From positions 62,001-126,000 of the forward strand of contig NZ_ML133700.1 of NCBI RefSeq assembly GCF_003985155.1: a stretch of DNA of 64,000 bases. Direction: 5' to 3'. The DNA is from Rhizobium vallis (GTDB taxonomy: Bacteria > Pseudomonadota > Alphaproteobacteria > Rhizobiales > Rhizobiaceae). Position 1 is the first letter of the stretch. Each line of letters begins with the position of its first letter. This document shows, piece by piece, positions 1 to 8,637 of this stretch. A model generated the notes under the pieces. The model was given only the letters and a program-made list of their open reading frames with translations. It had not been told where the DNA came from and made no database searches. The position numbers and the translations under genes were made by a program.

Positions 1-2
1 TT

Positions 3-140
3 GTCGTTTCTGCCGAGGAATGGCAACGGAAGACCGCGCGCAAGGGGACGCTTGCCGAATTCCTGATGGAGTCACCGCTACGCGGCGCAGATCTGGACCT
101 TGAGCGTCAACATGACGAACCGCGTGATCCGGCTCTGTGA
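3..140 (+). CDS. Phd/YefM-type antitoxin, 3' end only
   Basis: The window opens inside this gene; 45 C-terminal residues are readable in frame 3 (start VVSAEEWQRK, end RDPAL). The pattern of a VVxSAEEW strand followed by a LAEFLMESPL helix and an acidic tail is that of Phd/YefM antitoxins, whose C-terminus wraps and inhibits the partner toxin. The TGA stop overlaps the GTG start of the downstream PIN toxin by 4 bp (GTGA), so the two are translationally coupled. The DNA-binding N-terminus and the promoter lie outside the window. Confidence 0.75.
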   Translation, partial: VVSAEEWQRKTARKGTLAEFLMESPLRGADLDLERQHDEPRDPAL

Positions 141-559
141 GGCTTCTGCTTGATACCAATATCCTGTCCGAGGTGACGAAGCCGAACCCCAGTGCGCGCG
201 TCTTGGAATGGCTGGATAGGCTCGACGAGGATCGCTCCTTCATCAGCATCGTGTCGATCGCAGAGATCAGGCGCGGCGTTGCCCTGATGGATAAGGGACG
301 AAAACGCGACGTGCTGGCCGAATGGCTTGCCCAAGATCTGACGCAACGCTTCGAGCGTCGCATCATTCCAGTGGATGAACCGGTTGCTCTCGCCTGGGGA
401 GACCTCATGGGTCTTGCAAAGCGGAGCGGCCGCGGCCTGTCGTCGATGGACGGCCTCATCGCTGCGACCGCTATTGCTCACGGTCTCACTCTCGCTACGC
501 GCAACACCAGAGATTTCGAGGGCTTCGGGATCGAACTTGTCGATCCCTGGATCGAGTGA
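137..559 (+). CDS. vapC: PIN-domain ribonuclease toxin (VapC/FitB-like)
   Basis: A 140-residue PIN-domain protein, the usual VapC/FitB length. The acidic metal-binding residues are visible: D6 in LLLDTN, E43 in AEIRRG, D105 in SMDGLIAAT and D126 in TRNTRDF, the set used by PIN nucleases to cleave RNA. It starts with GTG inside the stop of the Phd-like antitoxin, so this is a type II toxin-antitoxin pair mixing a Phd/YefM antitoxin with a PIN toxin. A second module of the same kind lies at 27686-28359. The target RNA cannot be told from sequence. Confidence 0.85.
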   Translation: MRLLLDTNILSEVTKPNPSARVLEWLDRLDEDRSFISIVSIAEIRRGVALMDKGRKRDVLAEWLAQDLTQRFERRIIPVDEPVALAWGDLMGLAKRSGRGLSSMDGLIAATAIAHGLTLATRNTRDFEGFGIELVDPWIE

Positions 560-629
560 AACACCTTGAATCCGCAAGACTGAAATCAGCGGACAGGTTC
601 ATCGGTAAAGGCGCCCGCAACAGCAGCCT

Positions 630-1400
630 TCAATGCAAGCCGAAGAGGTTCAGCAACTCCTCACGGTGTCGGACGAATTCCGGGGCGCTGCGGTCGCGCG
701 GGCGGGGCAGATCGATTTCGATCAGGCGCGGCTCGCCGCCCTTCTCCCGCGGCAGGATCAGGATCCGGTCGGCGAGGTAAATCGCCTCTTCGAGATCGTG
801 GGTGACGAGAATGGTCGTCACGTCCTCGTCGCGCCAGATCCGTGCGAGTTCCTGCTGCATGCTGATCTTGGTCATCGCATCGAGTGCGCCGAGCGGTTCG
901 TCGAGCAGCAGGATCTCCGGCTGGACCGCAAGCGCCCGGGCGATGCCGACGCGCTGCGCCATACCTCCCGAGAGCTGCCGGGGATAGGCCGCTTCGAATT
1001 GCTGCAGCCCGACGAGCTTGACATAGTGGCGTGCCCGCCCCCTCGCCTGCTCGCGCGATAGACCTCTCGTTTCCAGGCCAAAAGCCACGTTGTCGAGCAC
1101 ATCAAGCCAGGGAAGAAGGCGCGGCTCCTGGAAGATGACGGCGCGCTCGGCGCCGACGCCTCTTATCGCCTTGCCGTCGACCAAGACCTCTCCGGTATCG
1201 GAATCCTCAAGTCCGGCCAGAACCCTGAGGAGAGTCGTCTTGCCCGAACCGCTGGCGCCGACGATGGCGAGGCTTTCGCCGGAGCGGACGTCGAGATTGA
1301 TATCCTTGAGAACCTGCAGGGGTTTCCCGTTCAGCCTGTAGGATTTGGAGAGGTGACGGATTGTCACCTCTCCGCGGCGAATGTCCTCAGCGACGCTCAT
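630..1400 (-). CDS. ABC transporter ATP-binding protein, sulfonate/taurine type (SsuB-like)
   Basis: 256-residue nucleotide-binding subunit that would power import by the adjacent permease. Walker A is at residues 48-55 (GASGSGKT), the ABC signature LSGGMAQR at 143-150 and Walker B LLLDEP at 164-169, followed by the D-loop GALDAMT. The short single domain without a C-terminal regulatory extension, with the motif QEPRLLPW at the Q-loop, is typical of the SsuB/TauB nitrate-sulfonate-taurine group. It is the last gene of a minus-strand operon of monooxygenase, permease, binding protein and ATPase. The exact sulfonate is not predictable. Confidence 0.88.
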   Translation of the reverse strand: MSVAEDIRRGEVTIRHLSKSYRLNGKPLQVLKDINLDVRSGESLAIVGASGSGKTTLLRVLAGLEDSDTGEVLVDGKAIRGVGAERAVIFQEPRLLPWLDVLDNVAFGLETRGLSREQARGRARHYVKLVGLQQFEAAYPRQLSGGMAQRVGIARALAVQPEILLLDEPLGALDAMTKISMQQELARIWRDEDVTTILVTHDLEEAIYLADRILILPREKGGEPRLIEIDLPRPRDRSAPEFVRHREELLNLFGLH

Positions 1401-1409
1401 TGTGGTTCC

Positions 1410-2393
1410 TCAGTTGCTCGCCGGCTTGGCGTCGGCCGTATAGAGGATGTCCTTGGCCGCCAGCTGGCCCTGCTTCAGCTTGCCTTCGCGGACCAGGACG
1501 TCGATCCAGAACTGGATGTCGCGCTCGACCGGCAGGCCGCCGGCGCGCACGCCATAGCCGCGGAAATACTGTGCGATATCAGCGTTCTCGCCGCGCTCGG
1601 CGAGCGCTTTGGCGAAGATCTTCTTGGTTTCCTCGGGATGTTCACGGGCATAGTCGAGGGCGCGGGCCGACTGTTCGACGAAGATCTTGGCTGCCTCGGG
1701 ATGCTGCTGAATGAAATCCCGACGCAAGACCACGAAGCCCCCGGCGATGTCACCGAGCACGTCGGTATCATCGAAAACCGCGCGCAGCCCGCCATTCTTC
1801 AGCGCCGCACCTTCGAAGGTCGTCTGCCAATAGCCGAAGGCGGCAATATCAACCTGCTTGGAGCGCAGAACCTGTTCCAGCTGCGGCCCGGGAACGACGA
1901 CCTGATTGGCGGAGTCGCTCGGCAGGCCGACGGAATGCAAGGCCTCGCGGATGGTGTAGTCGAGATGCGCGCCGAGCGTGTTGACCGCGATGCTCTTGCC
2001 GGCAATGTCCTTGATGCTTTTGATCGGGCTGTCTTCCAGCACGTAGAAAGTCGACTGCACCTCGTCGTTGATCCCGTTCGACGGATAAGCAGCGACGAAG
2101 TTGTTGCCGCCGATGATCGAATTCAGGACGGCGGAGGTGGCAGCGCTGCCGATCTCCACATCGCCGGATGCCAGGGCAATGAGGGAGGCCGGGCCGCCCT
2201 GGGCATAACCGACATTCTCCAGCGTGATGCCCGTATCTTTGAAATAACCGAGTTCGGCGGCGAGTTCGTGGGCGGCAAGACCGCCTTGGCTCGCAAGATA
2301 GCGCAGTTTTACCGTGTCGGTGGCTGCCGCCGGCGTGGCAAGGCCGAGAGCGATTGCGGCGGGTAGCAGAAGGTTGCGGGGATGGAATGTCAT
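1410..2393 (-). CDS. ABC transporter substrate-binding protein, aliphatic sulfonate type (SsuA-like)
   Basis: 327-residue periplasmic binding protein. The start at 2393 gives an N-terminal signal peptide (MTFHPRNLLLP, a hydrophobic stretch, then an ATPAAAT cleavage region); upstream in-frame codons would bury this signal, so the longer reading is rejected. The mature part begins TDTVKLRYLASQGGLAAHEL and has the SSGDVEIG-like and GYAQGGPAS features of SsuA/TauA/NMT1-family proteins. It lies between the permease and the ATPase, 40 bp from the permease stop and 9 bp from the ATPase start. It should deliver a sulfonate or similar organosulfur compound to the permease. Confidence 0.87.
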   Translation of the reverse strand: MTFHPRNLLLPAAIALGLATPAAATDTVKLRYLASQGGLAAHELAAELGYFKDTGITLENVGYAQGGPASLIALASGDVEIGSAATSAVLNSIIGGNNFVAAYPSNGINDEVQSTFYVLEDSPIKSIKDIAGKSIAVNTLGAHLDYTIREALHSVGLPSDSANQVVVPGPQLEQVLRSKQVDIAAFGYWQTTFEGAALKNGGLRAVFDDTDVLGDIAGGFVVLRRDFIQQHPEAAKIFVEQSARALDYAREHPEETKKIFAKALAERGENADIAQYFRGYGVRAGGLPVERDIQFWIDVLVREGKLKQGQLAAKDILYTADAKPASN

Positions 2394-2433
2394 GGGGGTG
2401 TCCTTTCGGAAGAGGAAAATTGGGGGAAGCAGG

Positions 2434-3285
2434 TCAGGCGCTCGGCTGAGACCAGCGGCAGAGATGGCGCTGCAGGAGAACGAGCAGGGCATTGGCGGTA
2501 AGGCCGAGGAAGGCGAGCAGAAGGATCGCCGCAAACATCAGCGGGATCTGGAAATTGTACTGGGCGTTCATGACCTGGAAGCCGATGCCCTTGTTGGCGC
2601 CGATCATCTCCGCGGCGATCAACAGGAGAAGCGCTGTCGTGGCAGAGAGGCGCAGGCCGACGAAGATCGCGGGCACGGACGCCGGCAGGATGACGCGGCG
2701 GAAGATGGTCAGCGGTCCGGCGCCATAGGTCCGCGCCATTTCGATGAGCTTCTTGTCCACCTCCTTGACGCCGCTGATCGTGGCGAGCAGGACCGGAAAC
2801 AGCGTCGCCCAGAAGATCATGAATATCTTGGACGTTTCGCCGAGACCCAGCAGGAGGATGAAGACCGGATAGAGTGCCAGCGCCGAGGTCTGGCGGAAGA
2901 GCTGCAGGATCGGATCGAGCGCCTGTTCGACGATGCGAAACTGGCCCATGAACAGACCAAGGGGAATGCCGATCACGACTGCGAAGGCAAAGGCGGTTCC
3001 GGCTCGTTGCAGGCTGATCGCGATATCATCGAGCAAAGCGCCATTGGCAAGGTTGGTCCAAAGAGCGGACAGGATCACGTTTAAGGGTGGGAAGACGGCG
3101 GGATTGACCCAGCCCCTGGTGCTCGACACCTGCCAGAGCACGAGGAAGGCGACGAGAAGGCCGTAGCGCGGCAAAAGCGATGCCAGCACCCCGCGCACAC
3201 GGGAGGCGAGACCGGAAACATTGCTTTCGCGGCTCTTCAGGCGGCCGAAGCTTCTCGGGAGAGTCTGGTTGATTTCATAGGCCAT
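2434..3285 (-). CDS. ABC transporter permease, sulfonate type (SsuC-like)
   Basis: 283-residue integral membrane protein with about six hydrophobic segments and the EAA-type cytoplasmic loop (around IEMARTYGAGPLTIFRRVILP), which contacts the ATPase. It belongs to the BPD_transp_1 family and is closest in layout to SsuC/TauC permeases. A GAGGAG Shine-Dalgarno sits just before the ATG at 3285, and the stop of the monooxygenase is only 10 bp upstream. The N-terminal 35 residues are a cytoplasmic tail before the first membrane segment. Confidence 0.87.
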   Translation of the reverse strand: MAYEINQTLPRSFGRLKSRESNVSGLASRVRGVLASLLPRYGLLVAFLVLWQVSSTRGWVNPAVFPPLNVILSALWTNLANGALLDDIAISLQRAGTAFAFAVVIGIPLGLFMGQFRIVEQALDPILQLFRQTSALALYPVFILLLGLGETSKIFMIFWATLFPVLLATISGVKEVDKKLIEMARTYGAGPLTIFRRVILPASVPAIFVGLRLSATTALLLLIAAEMIGANKGIGFQVMNAQYNFQIPLMFAAILLLAFLGLTANALLVLLQRHLCRWSQPSA

Positions 3286-3295
3286 GGTTTGCTCC

Positions 3296-4648
3296 TCACT
3301 CTGCTGCTTGCAGAGCTGCGCGTCCGGCAGCCCATCGGTTGGTCGGGAAAGGCAGGCCCAGGTTTTCCCGAAGCGTCTTGCCCTCGTAAGCCGTGCGGAA
3401 CAGGCCGCGGCGCTGCAGTTCCGGGATGACCAGATCGACGAAGTCGTCGAGCGCCGTCGGAAGCCAGGGCGGCAGAATGTTGAAGCCGTCTGCAGCTTCG
3501 TTCTCGAACCATGTCTGCAGCGTGTCGGCGATCTGTTCGGCGGTTCCGACGATGGTGTAGTGCCCGCGGGCGGATGCGATCCACTGATAGAGCTGGCGGA
3601 TGGTGAAGTTGTTTTCGTCGGCGATCTGGCGGATCAGCGCCTGGCGGCTCTTCATGCCTTCCGTCGGCGGTGCGGGCGGAAGAGGCCCGTCGAGATCATA
3701 ACCGTGCAGGTCGAGCGTGCCGCCGGTCAGGCCGTTGAGCAGGCCGATCCCGTCCTCTTCGACGATGAGCGAGGTCAGGCGGTCGTATTTCTCACGCGCC
3801 TCGGCCTCAGTCCTGCCGACGAAAGCCGATACGCCGGGCATGACGAGGATGTGATCGGGGTTCCGGCCGAGGCCGCGGGCGCGCGCCTTGATATCCCGAT
3901 AGAACTCCTGGGCGGTTTCGAGATGCTGATGGGCGGTGAAGATGACCTCGGCCGTCGCTGCGGCAAGGCCTCGCCCGTCGTCGGACTGCCCGGCCTGAAC
4001 GATAACGGGATGTCCCTGAGGCGAGCGCGAGACGTTGAGCGGACCGCGCACGCTGAAATGCTCACCGCGGTAGTCGGTATCGTGGAGCTTCGCAGGGTCG
4101 AAGAACACGCCGGATTCCTTGTCGCGTATGAACGCGTCGTCCTCGAAGCTTTCCCAGAGTTTGCGGACGACTTCGACATGCTCGGCGGCGCGGCGATATC
4201 GCTCGGCATGCGGAAGCTGCGTTTCGCGGTTGAAATTCTGTGCCGTGAGGTCGCCGGTCGTGGTCACGACGTTCCAGCCGGCGCGGCCCTCGGAGATCAG
4301 ATCCAGCGAGGCGAACTTGCGGGCGGTCGTATAGGGCTCCTCGTAGGTGGTCGAGGACGTCGCGATGAAGCCGAGATGGGTGGTGAAAGGCGCAAGGGCG
4401 GAGAACAATGTCACGGGTTCAAAGCCGGACACGCGGGCATTGCCGCCTTCGCGCGCTCCGCCGAAACCGACAGCCAGTCCGTCGGCCAGGAAATAGGCAT
4501 CGAAGAGCCCACGCTCGGCTGTCAGAGCGAGTTGTTTGTGAAACTCGAAACTGGTCGCGCCGTCGACTGGCTGGTCGGGATGCCGCCAGGAAGCAACATG
4601 CTGTCCGCCACCGGGAAGAAATGCTCCAAGCCTGATTTTCCGTGTCAT
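3296..4648 (-). CDS. Flavin-dependent monooxygenase, luciferase-like (NtaA/SnaA/DszA family)
   Basis: 450-residue class of bacterial-luciferase-like, FMNH2-dependent monooxygenases. The start MTRKIRLGAFLPGGGQH, the motifs RAGWNVVTT and SQGHPVIVQAGQSDDGR (as SPQGHPVIVQAGQSD), and the length of about 450 residues match the NtaA/SnaA/DszA/DmoA subgroup, which is longer than SsuD. Such enzymes oxidise nitrilotriacetate, sulfones, dimethyl sulfide or related molecules using reduced flavin from a partner reductase; no reductase is in this window. Being first gene of an SsuABC-like operon, it probably desulfonates or oxidises the imported organosulfur substrate. Confidence 0.87.
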   Translation of the reverse strand: MTRKIRLGAFLPGGGQHVASWRHPDQPVDGATSFEFHKQLALTAERGLFDAYFLADGLAVGFGGAREGGNARVSGFEPVTLFSALAPFTTHLGFIATSSTTYEEPYTTARKFASLDLISEGRAGWNVVTTTGDLTAQNFNRETQLPHAERYRRAAEHVEVVRKLWESFEDDAFIRDKESGVFFDPAKLHDTDYRGEHFSVRGPLNVSRSPQGHPVIVQAGQSDDGRGLAAATAEVIFTAHQHLETAQEFYRDIKARARGLGRNPDHILVMPGVSAFVGRTEAEAREKYDRLTSLIVEEDGIGLLNGLTGGTLDLHGYDLDGPLPPAPPTEGMKSRQALIRQIADENNFTIRQLYQWIASARGHYTIVGTAEQIADTLQTWFENEAADGFNILPPWLPTALDDFVDLVIPELQRRGLFRTAYEGKTLRENLGLPFPTNRWAAGRAALQAAE

Positions 4649-5019
4649 TCCGCATCCTCTCCATTTGCCGTCGACAGCCTGGTCTTGTTCAGGGCCAAAG
4701 TTTAATTTGGCTGCCGATTGCTAAAATACGTTTCCCATAGATTTTATAGAGAAACTTAATTTCATAGTTTCGGAGGCAGAGTGAATAGATTTGCGGGATA
4801 AGCTTGAAACTCGAAATCAACCATCGGGGCAGCCCCGGAAAATGCGCCCTGCGACCGATCCTTGAGGTCTTTCGATCGTGGATTGACGGACACGCGGACC
4901 CTGCGAGCCCGGCCAGGAGGCCGCGCCAGCGTGACACAATTTAAAGGAATATGCGGAAAAGGTCCGGTTTACGAACGAACCGGTGTGCCTGGTATCGGAG
5001 TTCAGCTGCGCTCGGAGCG
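4649..5019. other. 371-bp intergenic region upstream of the sulfonate operon
   Basis: No credible gene is seen. The half nearest the monooxygenase (about 4700-4800) is clearly AT-rich, including a TATAAA-like hexamer on the minus strand near 4745-4750, so it probably holds the promoter of the minus-strand sulfonate operon. The rest (4800-5019) is GC-rich sequence downstream of the IclR gene. No clear terminator or riboswitch fold is recognised. Confidence 0.5.
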
Positions 5020-5811
5020 TCAGCCTCGCTTTGATCGTGCCGGGGCATGGCCCAGACCGGTGGCGGCTTTTTTCAGGCAGTCTAGGTAGCGGTCGCGGTT
5101 CGCGATGCCGTCGTCGCGTGGTGTAACGAGGCAGAGCGTTGCGGCTGCATGGCCTTCTTCGTCGCGCACCGGCACGGCAAAACAGTGCGTGAAGCTGTCG
5201 ACGATGCTGTTGAAGGTGAAGAGGCCTTCGCGCTCGGCCTGGCGCACTTCGGCGATGAAGGTTTGCGCGTCGAGCCATTCGCCGTTCGGCAGGCGGAAAT
5301 CCTGGGGCGGAATGAAGTTCAGGATTTCCTGATCCGACAGATGCGCAACCAGCAGCCGGCCCGACGCGGTCCACGGGATCGGCACCGATTGGCCGACATC
5401 CGTCGAAATGCGGAATGGCCGCGCGCCTTCGCGCATGCGCACGACCGTATATCTGTTGCCATCGAGCATGCAGAACTGCGCCGTTTCCCGCGTCTCGTCG
5501 GCAAGCTGTTCCAGCGTCGCCTCGCATTCACGGGTGAAATCGAAATGGTTCTCGTAGGCGGCACCCAGGAAATAGAGCTTGCGGCCGAGATAGACACGCC
5601 CTTCGCCGCCGGTGAATTCGAGAATGCCGTTGCTCAGCAACAGATTGACGAGCTCGTAAACCGACGAACGGGGCGCGCCGATCTGCGCGGCGATTTCGTT
5701 CGGCTTCAAGGCCTGCCGTTTCTGGCGCAGGAAATCGAGGATTTCGAAGGCGCGGTCGAGCCCGCGGGCGCGCTTGCCGATTGCTTCGTCCTGAATTGCG
5801 TCCATTGCCAT
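5020..5811 (-). CDS. IclR-family transcriptional regulator
   Basis: 263 residues from the ATG at 5811, which has an AGGG Shine-Dalgarno 5 bp upstream; a TTG further upstream at 5865 is possible but lacks one. The N-terminal winged helix contains RAFEILDFLRQK and IAAQIGAPRSSVYELVNLLL, typical of IclR proteins, and the C-terminal effector domain carries CMLDGNRYTVVRM and SIVDSFTHCFAVPVRDEEG. It is divergent from the ribose-type transporter operon starting at 6031 and probably controls it; an 18-bp imperfect palindrome at 5961-5978 in the shared intergenic region is the likely operator. Confidence 0.88.
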   Translation of the reverse strand: MAMDAIQDEAIGKRARGLDRAFEILDFLRQKRQALKPNEIAAQIGAPRSSVYELVNLLLSNGILEFTGGEGRVYLGRKLYFLGAAYENHFDFTRECEATLEQLADETRETAQFCMLDGNRYTVVRMREGARPFRISTDVGQSVPIPWTASGRLLVAHLSDQEILNFIPPQDFRLPNGEWLDAQTFIAEVRQAEREGLFTFNSIVDSFTHCFAVPVRDEEGHAAATLCLVTPRDDGIANRDRYLDCLKKAATGLGHAPARSKRG

Positions 5812-5960
5812 CGATCCCTGTTTTCGTCCGGCCAAGCTTTTCAAACCCTCTGCCGTATCTGTCAACCGATCCTGTCATTCCCAGCGAATGAAATTTTTCC
5901 GCCCCTCTTGCGAGGCCGAAAAAACGGCATAAGATCGCCTCGTCCGGTATTTAGATCATA

Positions 5961-5978
5961 TGTACATTATATTGGACA
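5961..5978. promoter_or_regulatory. Imperfect palindrome, candidate IclR operator
   Basis: TGTACATTATATTGGACA reads nearly the same on both strands (TGT-CA-TATA-TG-ACA pattern). It overlaps a TATATT hexamer at 5968-5973 that would serve as -10 box of the transporter operon. The site lies between the divergent IclR gene and the binding-protein gene, where an IclR operator is expected. The assignment is inference. Confidence 0.45.
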
Positions 5979-6030
5979 AATGGGAGATGGCAAGCCGTCA
6001 GCGCTGCCACACACAAAAAAGGGGATCGAC

Positions 6031-7101
6031 ATGAAGCATATTGAAAAGAGCATTTCCGCCTCGCTGCGCCGCCGCCTTTTCGCGGGCGCTGCCGCAGCTG
6101 CGGCCCTTCTCGCCTTTTCGGCCGGCACGGCGTCCGCCGCCGCCAACTGCATCAAGGGTGACCGCAAGGCGCCTTACACGATCGGCTGGGCGAACATCTA
6201 TTCGGTGCCGACCTGGATGAAGCAGACCGAAGGCACCATCAAGGCCGAAGTGGACGAGCTGAAGAAGGCGGGCCTGGTGAAGGACCTGGTGATCACGGAC
6301 GCACAGGGTAACGCCCAGACGCAGATCCAGCATATCCAGTCGATGATCGATGCCAATGTCGACGCCATCGTGGTGATCGCCGGCTCCTCCACGGCGCTCG
6401 ATCGGGTCATCTCAGACGCCTGCGACAAGGGCATCGCGGTGGTGAATTTCGACAGCCTCGTCGATACCGACAAGGTGACCGCCAAGATCAACACCGATTC
6501 CAATGAATGGGGCGCCACCGCTGCCAAGTGGATGGTCAGCCAGCTCGGTGGCAAAGGCAAGATCATCATCATGAACGGCCCGGCCGGCATTTCGGTGAGC
6601 GACGACCGCCGCAAGGGCGCCCAGCCGGTCCTCGATGCCAATCCCGGCCTAAAGGTGATCACCGAGACGAACACGGAATATAACGTCGCGCCGGCCCAGG
6701 AAGCGATGACCAGCCTTCTCTTCGCCAATCCCGAAATTGATGGCGTTCTGTCGCTCGGCGGCGCGCTGTCTGCCGGCTCCGTCATGGCCTTCGAACGGCA
6801 AGGCCGCGAACAGGTGCCGACGACAGGTGAAAACGCAAGGCAGTTCCTGGAGCTCTGGAAGGAGAAGGGCCTGAAGGGCTGGGCGACGATGCAGCCCAAC
6901 TGGCTCGGCGCGCTTTCCGTCTACACTGCCGTGCAGGCGCTGCAGGGCAAGGACGTCCCGGCCTTCGTCAAGGTGCCGCTGCCCGTCATCGACGACAGCT
7001 CGATCGGCAGCTACCTCGCACGGGCCGACAAGTTCCCGGCCGACGGTTATATCTACTCCGATTACGACAAGGCGCTTTTCGACAAGCTGCTCGCCAAGTA
7101 A
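6031..7101 (+). CDS. Sugar ABC transporter substrate-binding protein (RbsB-like)
   Basis: 356-residue periplasmic binding protein of the ribose/LacI-like fold (Peripla_BP_4). The ATG at 6031 follows an AAGGGG Shine-Dalgarno and gives a twin-Arg-poor but clear signal peptide: RRR, a run of alanines and leucines, and a TASAAAN cleavage region. Mature features include DAIVVIAGSSTALDRVI and NGPAGISVSDDRRKGA, usual for RbsB-like proteins. Open reading frame extends upstream to 5149 but that part is antisense to the IclR gene and is rejected. It is first gene of a plus-strand operon running to 14214; downstream genes suggest a nitrogen-containing or acylated ligand rather than plain ribose. Confidence 0.88.
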   Translation: MKHIEKSISASLRRRLFAGAAAAAALLAFSAGTASAAANCIKGDRKAPYTIGWANIYSVPTWMKQTEGTIKAEVDELKKAGLVKDLVITDAQGNAQTQIQHIQSMIDANVDAIVVIAGSSTALDRVISDACDKGIAVVNFDSLVDTDKVTAKINTDSNEWGATAAKWMVSQLGGKGKIIIMNGPAGISVSDDRRKGAQPVLDANPGLKVITETNTEYNVAPAQEAMTSLLFANPEIDGVLSLGGALSAGSVMAFERQGREQVPTTGENARQFLELWKEKGLKGWATMQPNWLGALSVYTAVQALQGKDVPAFVKVPLPVIDDSSIGSYLARADKFPADGYIYSDYDKALFDKLLAK

Positions 7102-7122
7102 TCCCGGGTTGAGGAAACCGTC

Positions 7123-8637
7123 ATGACGGAAGAAAGACCCCTGCTGGAAGCCCGGCAGGTGTTCAAGGGATTTTTTGGCAATCCCGTTTTGAAGGGCGTC
7201 GACATCGCCCTTCGTCCGGGCAGGGTTCACGCCCTGCTCGGCGAGAACGGCGCCGGCAAATCCACATTGATCAACCTCCTGTCGGGCGCCCTCCAGCCCG
7301 ACAGCGGTTCCATCCTCGTCGACGGCAAGCCCGTCGGGCGCTTCAGCCCGGCGGCTGCACGCGCGGCCGGCATCGCCGTGGTGCAGCAGGAACTGAGCCT
7401 GACGGCCAGTCTCTCGATTGCCGAAAATATCGGGATCGGCGCGTTTCCGCGCCGGTTCGGCCTCATCGATTACGGAGCGCTTCATCGCGGCGTGCGTGAG
7501 GTCTGCGACATGGTGGGCCTGACCGAACCGCTTGACATGCCGGTTGCCGATCTCGCGCTCGGCCGCCGCCAGATGGTCGAGATCGCCAAGGCGCTATTCC
7601 GCAAGCCGCGCGTGCTCATTCTGGACGAGCCAACCTCATCGCTCTCCGCGCACGAAGCCGGCATCCTTGCCCGCCTGATCGGGACGCTCAAGGGTCGCGG
7701 CACGGCGCTTCTCTATATTTCCCACCGCCTGAACGAGGTGCAGGCGCTGTGCTCGCATGTCACGGTGCTGAAGGACGGTCTGGTCACGGCCGACCAGTCG
7801 CTCTCCGGCATCGACGGCGAAGGGCTGGTGCGTCTGATGGTCGGTCGCGAAACTGGCGATCTCTTTCCGCCGCGCACCGCCGCCAAGCCCGGCGAAATGC
7901 GCATCAGCGTCGGAGGCTTTTCCGCTGGCATGGTGCGCGAGATCGGCTTTTCTGCCCGCGCCGGCGAGATCGTCGGCATCGGCGGGCTCGTCGGGCAAGG
8001 GCAGGAAGACCTGCTGCTCGGCCTCTATGGCGCCATTCCAGCCGCAGCCGCCCGGGCGGAGATTTCAGGCAAACCCGCCCTGCCCGCCAGTGTCGGCGAG
8101 GCGAATGCGGCGGGCATCGTCTACGTTCCGGCCGATCGCAAGCACGAGGGGCTGGTGCTGCCGCATTCCATCGCGTCCAATCTCACCCTGCCCTCGCTCG
8201 GACGACTGGCCCGCAGGGGCTTGCGCGACCGGCAGGCGGAAAACGGTCTGATCGCCGATCTCGCGCGGCGTCTGACAATCAAGGGCGACACGGCGCGCCC
8301 TGTGCAGGCGCTTTCCGGCGGAAACCAGCAGAAGGTGGCGCTCGCCAAATGGCTGCCGCTCGACCCTTCCGTGCTGCTCCTCAACGACCCCACACGCGGC
8401 GTCGACATCGAGACCAAGCGGGAGATCTATTTGATGTTGCGCGCCTTCGCAGCCGAAGGACGGCTCGTCATTCTGGCGAGCTCCGATACGCCGGAACTCG
8501 TGCATCTCTGCGATCGTGTCGTGGTTCTGCGCGAGGGACGTGTCGCTGCGACGCTGTCGGGAGATACGATCAGCGAAGGGGCGATCGTCGGCGCGGCGAT
8601 GGGCATCGCGACCGCGACACAGGGAGCTGCGGCATGA
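7123..8637 (+). CDS. Sugar ABC transporter ATP-binding protein, two-domain (RbsA-like)
   Basis: 504-residue protein with two fused ABC domains, the RbsA/MglA arrangement. Domain 1 has Walker A at residues 40-47 (GENGAGKS), a degenerate signature (LALGRRQM) and Walker B LILDEPTSSL. Domain 2 has a degenerate Walker A region (GIGGLVGQGQEDLL), a full signature LSGGNQQKV and LLLNDPTRGVD, the usual asymmetry of the family. Its TGA overlaps the ATG of the next permease gene (ATGA, 8634-8637). Confidence 0.9.
   Translation: MTEERPLLEARQVFKGFFGNPVLKGVDIALRPGRVHALLGENGAGKSTLINLLSGALQPDSGSILVDGKPVGRFSPAAARAAGIAVVQQELSLTASLSIAENIGIGAFPRRFGLIDYGALHRGVREVCDMVGLTEPLDMPVADLALGRRQMVEIAKALFRKPRVLILDEPTSSLSAHEAGILARLIGTLKGRGTALLYISHRLNEVQALCSHVTVLKDGLVTADQSLSGIDGEGLVRLMVGRETGDLFPPRTAAKPGEMRISVGGFSAGMVREIGFSARAGEIVGIGGLVGQGQEDLLLGLYGAIPAAAARAEISGKPALPASVGEANAAGIVYVPADRKHEGLVLPHSIASNLTLPSLGRLARRGLRDRQAENGLIADLARRLTIKGDTARPVQALSGGNQQKVALAKWLPLDPSVLLLNDPTRGVDIETKREIYLMLRAFAAEGRLVILASSDTPELVHLCDRVVVLREGRVAATLSGDTISEGAIVGAAMGIATATQGAAA

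Noticed and set aside
1353..2366. 337-codon plus-strand frame over the SsuA-like gene
   Set aside because: It is antisense to a clear binding-protein gene and its composition is typical of high-GC shadow frames.
5149..6030. In-frame upstream extension of the RbsB-like protein
   Set aside because: It is antisense to the IclR gene, and the signal peptide plus Shine-Dalgarno fix the start at 6031.
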